The position numbers and the translations under genes are program-made. 64,000 bases of DNA from JALOOB01 sp040766655 (lineage in GTDB: Bacteria; Chloroflexota; Anaerolineae; CG2-30-64-16), in contig JAXGQB010000010.1 in the NCBI GenBank assembly GCA_040766655.1, positions 1 through 64,000 on the forward strand, in the 5' to 3' direction. The notes under the pieces were generated by a model. It searched no databases, was not told the origin of the DNA, and saw only the letters and a program-made list of their open reading frames with translations. Below are positions 8,673 through 17,325 of this stretch, one piece after another. The number at the start of each line of letters is the position of its first letter. The first letter of the stretch is position 1.

Positions 8673-9997
8673 ATGCTCTGCGAGAACTCAAGCAATACCC
8701 GTCGGTGGCAGCCGGCGTCCTGATCATCGGTGCACTCATCGCGCTGGCCATCTATACCCTGATCGCCATGCCGTACAGCGAGGCGGTGCGACTCTGGCGC
8801 GGCGGCGAGGAGGTCTGGCAGGACTATCCCAAGACCGCACGTCCGGAGTGGTTCAACCTCTTCGCGCGCGAGAAGATGCCCAAGACCATCGTGCTCAACA
8901 GCCAGGATGGCACCGCGGAGAAGACGGTCAAGCAGTCGCCGGGCGTCACCGACGTGTGGATCGACTTCACCTTCGATTTCACCGCCGACACCTTCCCGCA
9001 GGAGCTAAGTCTCTTCACCCGCTCGGCCTTCAAGCAGAAGCAGCCGTTCGTGGAGATGCTCTGGCTGACCCCAGACGGCCGCGAGATCAGGCTGGGCGAT
9101 TTCAACTCGAAGGCGGTGGACGCGTATCGTTTCGAGACAGACGATCGACTGGTGCGACGGCTGAAGGGTGTGGCGCCGCAGCAAGCCCTCTTCGCCGACC
9201 CCGCTTCCGAGACCCCTAAGCCTCTGAAGGGTGAGTACACGTTGCGGGTGATGGGGTTGTTGTTCGAGGATGGCGCGGATTTTGACGCCAAGTTCGTCTC
9301 GTACGGCCAGGTCCACGGGATCGCGGGGACCGACCACCGGCGCCGCGATCTGACCGTGGCGTTGATGTGGGGCACGCCCATTGCCCTGGCGTTCGGCCTG
9401 CTGGCTGCGCTCGGCACCACGCTGACCACCATGTTCATCGCCGCGTTCGGCGTCTGGTTCGGCGGCGCAGTGGACGGCGTCATCCAGCGCATCACCGAGG
9501 TCAACCTGATCCTGCCGTTCCTGCCGATCCTGATCATGGTCGGCACGTTCTATTCGCGCAGCATCTGGACCATCCTCATGGTGGTGATCGCGCTGAGCAT
9601 CTTCGGCTCTGGCATCAAGACCTATCGCGCGATCTTCCTGCAGGTCAAGGAATCGCCCTACATCGAGGCCGCGCGTGCCTATGGCGCGGGCAGTGGACGG
9701 ATCATCACGCGCTACCTGGTGCCACGCATCATCCCGCTGCTCATCCCCGGCCTGGTCGTGACGATCCCCAGCTACGTCTTTCTGGAGGCCTCGCTGGCCG
9801 TCCTGGGGCTGGGCGATCCCATCCTCCCCACCTGGGGCAAGATCATCGACGACGCGAACAGCAACGGCGCGCTCTTCAACGGCTACTACTACTGGGTGCT
9901 CCAGCCGGCCGCGCTGCTCATGCTGACCGGCCTGGGCTTCTCGATGGTCGGTTTCGCGCTGGACCGCGTCTTCAATCCGCGACTGCGAGAAATCTGA
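8669..9997 (+). CDS. ABC peptide-type permease, DppC-like, with large external insert
   Basis: A 442-residue permease. TM1 is at about residues 14-34. Canonical DppC proteins reach the GTDxxGRD motif within about 50 residues of TM1; here GTDHRRRD appears near residue 224. The insert of roughly 140-150 residues looks soluble and beta-rich (WIDFTFDFTADTF, FVEMLWLTPDGREI). The rest is canonical: five C-terminal TM helices, the EAA loop SPYIEAARAYGAGSGRII, and EASLAVLGLGDP with PTWGKII. The start is ATG 8669, overlapping the previous stop by 4 bases. The insert faces outward and could contact the unusual binding proteins of this operon; that is inference. Confidence 0.9.
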   Translation: MNALRELKQYPSVAAGVLIIGALIALAIYTLIAMPYSEAVRLWRGGEEVWQDYPKTARPEWFNLFAREKMPKTIVLNSQDGTAEKTVKQSPGVTDVWIDFTFDFTADTFPQELSLFTRSAFKQKQPFVEMLWLTPDGREIRLGDFNSKAVDAYRFETDDRLVRRLKGVAPQQALFADPASETPKPLKGEYTLRVMGLLFEDGADFDAKFVSYGQVHGIAGTDHRRRDLTVALMWGTPIALAFGLLAALGTTLTTMFIAAFGVWFGGAVDGVIQRITEVNLILPFLPILIMVGTFYSRSIWTILMVVIALSIFGSGIKTYRAIFLQVKESPYIEAARAYGAGSGRIITRYLVPRIIPLLIPGLVVTIPSYVFLEASLAVLGLGDPILPTWGKIIDDANSNGALFNGYYYWVLQPAALLMLTGLGFSMVGFALDRVFNPRLREI

Positions 9998-10965
9998 TGA
10001 CGACAACGCCTCCCTCAGAGACACTGCTTCGCATCGAAAAACTGCTGCTGCACTTTCGCTCGAGAAGGGGCGTGGTGCAGGCGGTGGATGGTGTGGACCT
10101 CACGCTCGATTACAACGAAGCCATCGTGATCATCGGCGAGTCGGGGTGCGGCAAGACCTCCATGGCTAAGGCCATCCTGCGGCTGCTGCCCCGTAACGTG
10201 GAAGCCTATTCCGGGAAGGTGATCCTGACCGGGACCGACGTGATGCCCATGTCGGACGAGCAGTACCGGCAGGAAGTTCGCTGGGTCAGGATCGCGGCGG
10301 TGCCCCAGGCGGCCATGAACGCGCTCAACCCGGTTCTGCGCGTGGGCGACCAGGTGGCCGAGCCGGGCATGGTTCACCACGGGTTCAGCAAGGAAGATGC
10401 ACTCAAGCAGGCGCGCAAGATGTTCCAGCTGGTGGGTGTGCCCGACGACTTCGTCAACCGCTACGCGTTCGAGCTGAGCGGCGGCATGCGGCAGCGCGTC
10501 GCGCTGGCCATGGCGCTGGTCACCTCGCCTGATGTCATCGTGCTGGACGAGCCCACCTCCGCGCTGGACGTGCTGACGCAGGCCAACATCATGAACCAGC
10601 TCAAGCGCATCAAGCAGTCGATGGGCATGAGCTTCATCCTGATCACGCACGACATTGCCACGTCGAGCGAACTGGCCGACCGGGTGGCCGTCATGTACGC
10701 GGGGCAGATCGTGGAGGTCGGTGATTCGCATCGGTTCTTCACCCAGCCGCTCCACCCCTATTCTCACATGCTGATGGCCAGCGTGCCGCGCTTGCGGGGC
10801 ACATCGGCGCCGGAGTTCATCATCGGCCAGCCGCCCAGCCTCATCAACCCGCCCACGGGTTGCCGGTTCGCGGCGCGCTGCCCGAAACGCTTCGACCGTT
10901 GCGCGGAGGAGCCTCCGACTTTCAAGCCGGAGGGCCGTCCTGTGAAATGCTGGCTGTACGAATAA
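9997..10965 (+). CDS. ABC transporter ATPase, DppD-like
   Basis: A 322-residue nucleotide-binding subunit that powers the permease pair from the cytoplasmic side. Motifs in order: Walker A GESGCGKTS (about 48-56), signature LSGGMRQR (about 159), Walker B VIVLDEPTSALD, switch His in ITHD. The C-terminal oligopeptide-transporter extension has the conserved Cys pattern CRFAARCPKRFDRC. The segment after the Q-loop reads PQAAMNALNPVL, typical of the DppD side. The start ATG overlaps the permease stop by one base (TGATG). Confidence 0.94.
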   Translation: MTTTPPSETLLRIEKLLLHFRSRRGVVQAVDGVDLTLDYNEAIVIIGESGCGKTSMAKAILRLLPRNVEAYSGKVILTGTDVMPMSDEQYRQEVRWVRIAAVPQAAMNALNPVLRVGDQVAEPGMVHHGFSKEDALKQARKMFQLVGVPDDFVNRYAFELSGGMRQRVALAMALVTSPDVIVLDEPTSALDVLTQANIMNQLKRIKQSMGMSFILITHDIATSSELADRVAVMYAGQIVEVGDSHRFFTQPLHPYSHMLMASVPRLRGTSAPEFIIGQPPSLINPPTGCRFAARCPKRFDRCAEEPPTFKPEGRPVKCWLYE

Positions 10966-10981
10966 GGCGGGGGTGCGAACG

Positions 10982-12019
10982 ATGGCTGTAATGACTGATC
11001 AACTGCCGGTAAGCGCAGAGGCGGGCAACGGCGAGAGACACCGCGGCGACACGTTGTTGTCCGTGCGCGATCTCCGGGTGTGGTTCGAGTTGCGGCGCTT
11101 CGGCTTCGGGCACGCGGGCTACGTGCATGCCGTGGACGGCGTGAATTTCGACCTGGGCTACGGCGAGGCGGTCGCGGTCGTGGGCGAGAGCGGTTGCGGC
11201 AAATCCAGCCTCATGAAGACGATCATGGGCCTCTATCGGCCGACCAAGGGCGAGGTCGTGTTCGATGGTTTGAAGCTCAACGACCTGTCGGGACGCGAGA
11301 TGCGGGAGTATCGTTCGCACGTCGGCTACGTACAGCAGGACCCGTACGGCGCGCTGCCTTCCTTCATGAATGTGCGACAGATTCTCCAGGAGCCGATGAT
11401 CATCAACGGCGTCAGGGACGAGAAGAAACGCATGGACCGCATCCGCCAGGTGTTGACTGAGGTCAAGATGAGCCCGGTGGATGAATTCCTGCCGAAGTAC
11501 CCGCACATGTTGAGCGGCGGGCAGCAGCAGCGCATCGTCATCGCGCGCGCCATGATGATGGAACCCAAGCTCATGGTGGCCGACGAGCCGGTCTCCATGC
11601 TGGACGCCTCGGTGCGCGTGGAGATCCTGAGCCTGCTGCGCGGCCTGCAGGAGAAGCACCACCTCGCCGTGATCTACATCACGCATGACCTGTCCACCGT
11701 GCGCTACTTCTCCGAGCGGATCATGGTCATGTACGCGGGCCAGATCGTGGAGAAGGGCATGGTGGACGACCTGCTGGGCAGCCCGAAGCATCCCTACACC
11801 CAGGCGCTGATCGACGCCACGTCGGATCCGGACGCGCGCAACGCGGAGGTGTTCCGGGATGTGCCGCCGGGCGAGCCGCCGAGCCTGGTCCGGCCGCCCA
11901 CCGGGTGCCGCTTCCATCCGCGCTGCCCGCACTTCATGCCCGACGTGTGCGACAAGGAAGTCCCGCCCGATTTCGAGACCGAGCCGCAGCACTACGCGGC
12001 CTGCTGGCTTTACAGATGA
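10982..12019 (+). CDS. ABC transporter ATPase, DppF-like
   Basis: A 345-residue second ATPase, pairing with the preceding one as a heterodimer. Walker A GESGCGKSS (about 68-76), Q-loop VQQDPYGALPS, signature LSGGQQQR, Walker B LMVADEPVSMLDA, switch ITHD, and the C-terminal Cys-rich extension CRFHPRCPHFMPDVC. A GTG at 10973 is also in frame, but ATG 10982 sits at normal spacing from a GGCGGGGG stretch and is preferred. The N-terminal 25 residues precede the usual ATPase start. The stop overlaps the next ATG by 4 bases. Confidence 0.93.
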   Translation: MAVMTDQLPVSAEAGNGERHRGDTLLSVRDLRVWFELRRFGFGHAGYVHAVDGVNFDLGYGEAVAVVGESGCGKSSLMKTIMGLYRPTKGEVVFDGLKLNDLSGREMREYRSHVGYVQQDPYGALPSFMNVRQILQEPMIINGVRDEKKRMDRIRQVLTEVKMSPVDEFLPKYPHMLSGGQQQRIVIARAMMMEPKLMVADEPVSMLDASVRVEILSLLRGLQEKHHLAVIYITHDLSTVRYFSERIMVMYAGQIVEKGMVDDLLGSPKHPYTQALIDATSDPDARNAEVFRDVPPGEPPSLVRPPTGCRFHPRCPHFMPDVCDKEVPPDFETEPQHYAACWLYR

Positions 12020-12216
12020 AACCGATCGACGGCCGCATCATCATCCTGGTGGCGTTCGTCCTCGTGCTGCTGGGCGCGGTGCTGCCGTTTCTGATGGTCA
12101 TGCAGGTACTGAAGGCCAGCTTCCCGCTGGCCTTCATCTCCTACGCCGCTTCCACGGGCGGGTTGATCCTCGGCGTCGTCGGGGCGGCCATGTATGTCCG
12201 CGAGCGCCGCAGGTAA
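12016..12216 (+). CDS. Small two-helix membrane protein of ABC operon 1
   Basis: A 66-residue protein with two hydrophobic helices (about residues 7-30 and 36-60) and a basic tail YVRERRR; both ends are probably cytoplasmic. ATG 12016 overlaps the ATPase stop (ATGA). No family is recognised. Its tight coupling inside the transporter operon suggests an accessory membrane subunit, but nothing in the sequence proves it. Confidence 0.75.
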   Translation: MKPIDGRIIILVAFVLVLLGAVLPFLMVMQVLKASFPLAFISYAASTGGLILGVVGAAMYVRERRR

Positions 12217-12219
12217 CCC

Positions 12220-12978
12220 ATGGCCGGCAGCAACCGCACCCTATCTTCATCGCCCGATGCTCCAGCGCCCCGGAGACGCGTCCTGGGCCTCGTCCTCTTC
12301 GTGCTCGGGTTCGTGGCCGCAGTTGCCCTGACCGCGCTGACCGTCTGGGGTGACCTGGAGGCCTCGCTGTTCGACACGTCCGTCAGCGCAGAGACCTCGC
12401 TCCAATCGCTCAGCTGCCCGGTCTTCATCGTCCGTGATGAGACGGGCCACATCTCCGCCAGCTTCACCAACACCGGCGAGCGAGCCGTCGAGCGCGCGAT
12501 CCGCGTGCACATCAGCGACGGCCGCGTGAGCGTGATGCGCGAGGAGCGCGTCCAGGAGCCGCTGGAACCGGGCGTGACGGCTCGGCTGCGGTGGCCGGTG
12601 ACGGTGGACGATGCCGCCTACGGCTACCTGATCCTGGCGCGGGTCAGCACGTTGCGGCAGTTCCCCATGCCATCAGAGAGCAGCTCGTGCGGCGTGCTTG
12701 TGCTTGGGCTGCCGTGGGGCAACGGCCTCATGGCGCTGGTGGCCTGGCTGGCGCTCAGCCTGGCCGGCATGATCGGCGGTGGATGGTTGTATCTTGCAGA
12801 CAGGACGCTGCGCGTCAGGCGCCCGCGCACGACGGTTACCATCTTCGCACTGGGCATCGTGGCTGTCGCCGGCCTGGTGGCTGGGCTGCTCGGGGCCTGG
12901 ACGGCCGGCGTGCTCGTGTTGGCGCTGACCTTCCTGCTCCTGATCGCGCTGTTTGCACAGACCATGCTGGCCGAATGA
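12220..12978 (+). CDS. Membrane protein with extracytoplasmic beta domain, unknown
   Basis: 252 residues, starting 3 bases after the previous stop. One TM helix at about residues 20-42 is followed by a roughly 115-residue external domain. Its pattern (ISASFTNTGERAVERAIRV..., EPGVTARLRWPVTV) recalls CARDB/NEW3-like Ig domains that often sit beside transporters. Three further TM helices fill the C-terminal third. It has two Cys (near residues 66 and 149) that could pair outside the cell. Not recognised as a known transporter component; the role is inferred only from its place between the ATPase and second binding-protein genes. Confidence 0.75.
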   Translation: MAGSNRTLSSSPDAPAPRRRVLGLVLFVLGFVAAVALTALTVWGDLEASLFDTSVSAETSLQSLSCPVFIVRDETGHISASFTNTGERAVERAIRVHISDGRVSVMREERVQEPLEPGVTARLRWPVTVDDAAYGYLILARVSTLRQFPMPSESSSCGVLVLGLPWGNGLMALVAWLALSLAGMIGGGWLYLADRTLRVRRPRTTVTIFALGIVAVAGLVAGLLGAWTAGVLVLALTFLLLIALFAQTMLAE

Positions 12979-13011
12979 CGCGTGGTCGCCCTGGCAAGGA
13001 GAATCAGATCC

Positions 13012-14955
13012 GTGAAGAAATCATCAGTGGTGCTGGCTGTTCTCGCTCTCGTGAGCATCTCTCTGACTGCCTGTCGCGCACCCGAACCCCAGATCGTCGA
13101 GAAGGTGGTGACTCAGGTCGTCACCCGTGAGGTTCCTGTCGTCGAGACCCAGGTGGTCGAGAAGGTGGTGACTCGGGAAGTGGAGAAGATCGTGGAGGTG
13201 GCGCCGGAGCCGTACACGACGCCACACCCCATCCTGAGCGACGTCCGGGTTCGCCAGGCGATCGCTTACTGCACGGATCGCGACGCGCTGATCGCCTCGG
13301 TGTTTCCCTGGCTGACCGCGGAACAACGGGCCGCACTGCGCGGGGATTCGTTCCTCCCGAAGGGGCACTGGGCCTACGGCGGCCCGTACGAGGCCTACGA
13401 GTATGACGCGGCGACGGGCCGCGCACTGCTGGAAGAAGCCGGCTGGACCGCGCCGATGGAGGGCGAGGTCCGCTACAACGCGTCGGGCGACGCCCTCGCC
13501 GTCAAGCTGATGACGACCGACACCCGTTTCCGCCAGAGCTGGGCCGCGGTGATGGAGCAGAACCTGGCCGAGTGCGGCATCCAGCTGGTCCGGTTTCACG
13601 TCCCTTCTGCGTGGTGGTATGGCGAGGCCACCGGGCTCGCGCGGCGGGATTTCGAGCTCGGCGCGTTCACCTGGCTGGGACAGCCCGACCCGGCCGGCCG
13701 CACGTTGTACGCGTGCGACCAGATCCCGCTGCCGGCCAATGGGTGGACCGGCCAGAACACGATGGGCTGGTGCAACGAGAAGGCCAGCGAGGCCATCATT
13801 GCCGCCAACAGCACCCTGATCCGTGCGGAGCGCATCGCGGCCTACGATGTCGTCCAGGGGGAGTTCGCGGCGGACATGGTGTCGCTGCCCCTGTTCCAGC
13901 ACCCGGAAGGCGAGGCCTGGGCCACGGCCGTCACGGGCATCCGCCTGGATCCGACCGAGTATGGCACGGCGAGCGCGGCCGAGTGGGCGCGGTCGGACGA
14001 CGGCGACACGATCGTCGTCGCGTTCGTGCAGGAGCCGGCGTCGCTCTTCCCCCTGGCCGACCGATCTCACGCGGCGATCCAGGCGGGTCACCTGGCGAAG
14101 GGCGTCTACTTCACGCGTTACGGCTATGACGTGCAGCCCGTCGTGCAGACGGAGCTGAGCACGCTGGAGTCGGGCCTCGCGGTGAATGAGACCGTGGAGG
14201 TGCGGGCCGGCGATGTGGTTTATGACGTCACCGGGCAGGCCGTTCCCCTGGTCGCGGACGTGATCGTCTTCGACGCGGACGGCCAGGCGGTGCGCTACGA
14301 CGGCGCGGCCACGCTGAAGATGAAGCAGTTGTCCGTGACCTACCGGGTCAAGCCCTTCACCTGGAGCGACGGGGTCGCGGGATCGCAGGCGGACCTGAAG
14401 CTCGGCGCGGGCATCGAGTGTGACGACCGAACCGGCATCAAGCGTACCGGCTACTGCGAAGCCGTCCAGGAGATCACCTGGGGCGAGGGCCTGGCTTACA
14501 CGGTCACCACCGTGCCCGGCTACCAGGATCCCGGCCACGCGGTGCTGCCGTTCGGCTTCTATCCCGCGCACCAGGCGCTGGCGGACGGCCGCGTGTTGGC
14601 CGACGTGCCCCCGGCGGAGTGGCAGACGCTGCCCGAAGTGGCCGAGCGGCCGCTCAGCTTAGGCCCCTTCGTGCTCGCGGAGTGGCAGCGCGGGGAGAGC
14701 CTGACCTTCGTGGCTAACCCCCATGCGGAGCCCCAGCCGGCCGTTCAGACGATCGTGATCCGGATCGTCGCGAGCACGGAGCAGGCGTTGGAGCAGCTCC
14801 TGGCCGGCGACCTGGACTACATCGAGAAGGGCGTGCTCGGCGTGGGCCTGCCGGCCGAGGCGGCCGCGAAGGCCGCGGCGGAGGGCACGATCCGGGCCGA
14901 CTTCATCGCGAATCCCAACTGGGAGCACGTGGATTTCAATCTGTACGCGAAGTAG
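13012..14955 (+). CDS. Solute-binding lipoprotein, family 5, circularly permuted (SBP2)
   Basis: A 647-residue lipoprotein. GTG start at 13012 with an AAGGAG site; lipobox LTAC, lipid Cys21; Val/Glu/Thr linker to about residue 66. The family-5 order is rearranged. The mature part opens at SDVRVRQAIAYCTDRDAL (about 76), which normally lies past the middle of a DppA-type protein. The usual N-terminal segment (DTIVVAFVQEPASLFPLADR) appears only at about residue 331. The chain ends with IVASTEQALEQLLAGDLDY and WEHVDFNLYAK, the segment that normally precedes the mature N terminus here. The cut is about 50-60 residues from the one in SBP1. The KWHDG-type motif is degenerate (FTWSDGVAGSQADLKLG). Last gene of ABC operon 1. 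Confidence 0.85.
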   Translation: MKKSSVVLAVLALVSISLTACRAPEPQIVEKVVTQVVTREVPVVETQVVEKVVTREVEKIVEVAPEPYTTPHPILSDVRVRQAIAYCTDRDALIASVFPWLTAEQRAALRGDSFLPKGHWAYGGPYEAYEYDAATGRALLEEAGWTAPMEGEVRYNASGDALAVKLMTTDTRFRQSWAAVMEQNLAECGIQLVRFHVPSAWWYGEATGLARRDFELGAFTWLGQPDPAGRTLYACDQIPLPANGWTGQNTMGWCNEKASEAIIAANSTLIRAERIAAYDVVQGEFAADMVSLPLFQHPEGEAWATAVTGIRLDPTEYGTASAAEWARSDDGDTIVVAFVQEPASLFPLADRSHAAIQAGHLAKGVYFTRYGYDVQPVVQTELSTLESGLAVNETVEVRAGDVVYDVTGQAVPLVADVIVFDADGQAVRYDGAATLKMKQLSVTYRVKPFTWSDGVAGSQADLKLGAGIECDDRTGIKRTGYCEAVQEITWGEGLAYTVTTVPGYQDPGHAVLPFGFYPAHQALADGRVLADVPPAEWQTLPEVAERPLSLGPFVLAEWQRGESLTFVANPHAEPQPAVQTIVIRIVASTEQALEQLLAGDLDYIEKGVLGVGLPAEAAAKAAAEGTIRADFIANPNWEHVDFNLYAK

Positions 14956-15001
14956 CGCGCGCAACGCATCCTGCGACTGCACGCCTTCCCTCTATGGTCT
15001 C

Positions 15002-15050
15002 AAGGTGCCCGGCACTTAACGATCCGAAGGATCGCAGGTGCCGGGCACCT
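15002..15050. repeat. Family A palindrome
   Basis: AGGTGCCCGGCACTT and its inverted copy flank a smaller inner palindrome (CGATCCGAAGGATCG). It lies in the gap between the two ABC operons and could act as an RNA hairpin after SBP2, though no T-run follows. Confidence 0.8.
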
Positions 15051-15113
15051 GGGCCGCGCGACTCTCCGCCTGGTTCGGCCTCGAACGCGGAGCGAGCTTT
15101 ATCTGCGGAATGT

Positions 15114-15142
15114 TTGACACTCCCCCCTCATTGTGCTAAGAT
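15114..15142 (+). promoter_or_regulatory. Sigma-70-type promoter of ABC operon 2
   Basis: TTGACA at 15114-15119 and TAAGAT at 15137-15142 with a 17-base spacer, about 47 bases upstream of the first ATPase start. It separates the two transporters into distinct transcription units. Confidence 0.7.
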
Positions 15143-15188
15143 TCCTATCGCTCCAGAGACTGACCCCTGGCTCGCCCGGAGGAGATGG

Positions 15189-16207
<1,019 letters not shown>

Positions 16208-16211
<4 letters not shown>

Positions 16212-17212
16212 CGACACAGAACCAACGCGACGGCGTCAAGCCGCTGGTCAAGGTGCGCGATCTGAGGATGTGGTTCCCTATCCGGCGCGGCGTCCTGCAG
16301 CGCCATGTCGGCGATGTCAAGGCGGTGGACGGCCTGAACTTCGACATCTATCCGGGCGAGACGCTGGGCCTGGTCGGCGAGTCCGGTTGCGGCAAGTCGA
16401 CCACGGGTCGCGCGATCCTGCAGCTCTACAAGCCCACCGCCGGCTCCGTCCAGTTCGGCGAGCATGACCTGGTGGCGATGAAGGGCGAGGAACTGCGCAA
16501 GATGCGGCGGCAGATGCAGATGATCTTCCAGGATCCGTATGCGTCGCTCAATCCCCGCATGACCGTGGGCAGCATCGTTTCCGAGCCGATGGAAGTGCAC
16601 GGCATCGGCAATCGCAGCCAGCGCCTGGAGCGCGTGCGCGAGTTGCTGGCCGTGGTCGGGCTCAATCCCTACTTCATCAACCGCTACCCGCACGAGTTTT
16701 CCGGCGGCCAACGCCAACGCATCGGCGTAGCCCGTGCGCTGGCAGTGAACCCGGAGTTCATCGTCTGCGACGAGCCGATCTCTGCGCTGGACGTGTCGAT
16801 CCAGGCCCAGGTCATCAACCTGCTGGAGGACCTCCAGGCGCAGTTCAACCTGACTTACCTGTTCATCGCCCACGACCTGTCGGTGGTGCGGCACATCTCT
16901 GACCGCATCGCGGTGATGTACCTGGGCAAGGTCATGGAGCTGGCGGATCGCGACGAACTGTATCGCAATCCCATGCATCCTTACACGCAGGCGCTGCTCT
17001 CGGCCGTGCCCATTCCGGACCCGGTGATCGAGGAGAAGCGCAAGCGCATCATCCTGGAGGGCGACGTGCCCTCGCCGGCCAACCCACCCAAGGGGTGCAA
17101 CTTCTGCACGCGCTGCCCGAAGGTGATGGACGTGTGCAAGGAACAGGAACCTGCTTTCAAGGATTACGGAGACGGTCACTTCGCCGCCTGCTGGCTCTAC
17201 CCCCAATCGTAG
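16208..17212 (+). CDS. Dipeptide/oligopeptide ABC ATPase DppF/OppF
   Basis: A 334-residue partner ATPase with Walker A GESGCGKST (about 57-65), Q-loop IFQDPYASLNPRMTVG, signature FSGGQRQRIGVARAL (about 163), Walker B FIVCDEPISALD, H-loop IAHD, and C-terminal CNFCTRCPKVMDVC. Start ATG 16208 overlaps the DppD stop (ATGA). The N-terminal KAVDGLNFDIYPGETLGLVG is typical of the DppF subfamily. Confidence 0.95.
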
Positions 17213-17287
17213 GGGTATGACATGGGGTGGTGGCCGCCCCGAATCATATCGTTGATGCATGCGCCAGACAGCCCGGCGCATACATGA

Positions 17288-17308
17288 TGTTGTTGAGTAT
17301 AAACAACA
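17288..17308. promoter_or_regulatory. Operator-like palindrome before SBP3
   Basis: A perfect inverted repeat, TGTTGTT then a 7-base AT-rich centre then AACAACA, 17 bases upstream of the binding-protein start. The size and symmetry suit a dimeric repressor. A weak RNA hairpin near the ribosome-binding site is the alternative. Confidence 0.4.
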
Positions 17309-17325
17309 CTATCGTAGGAGGAGAC

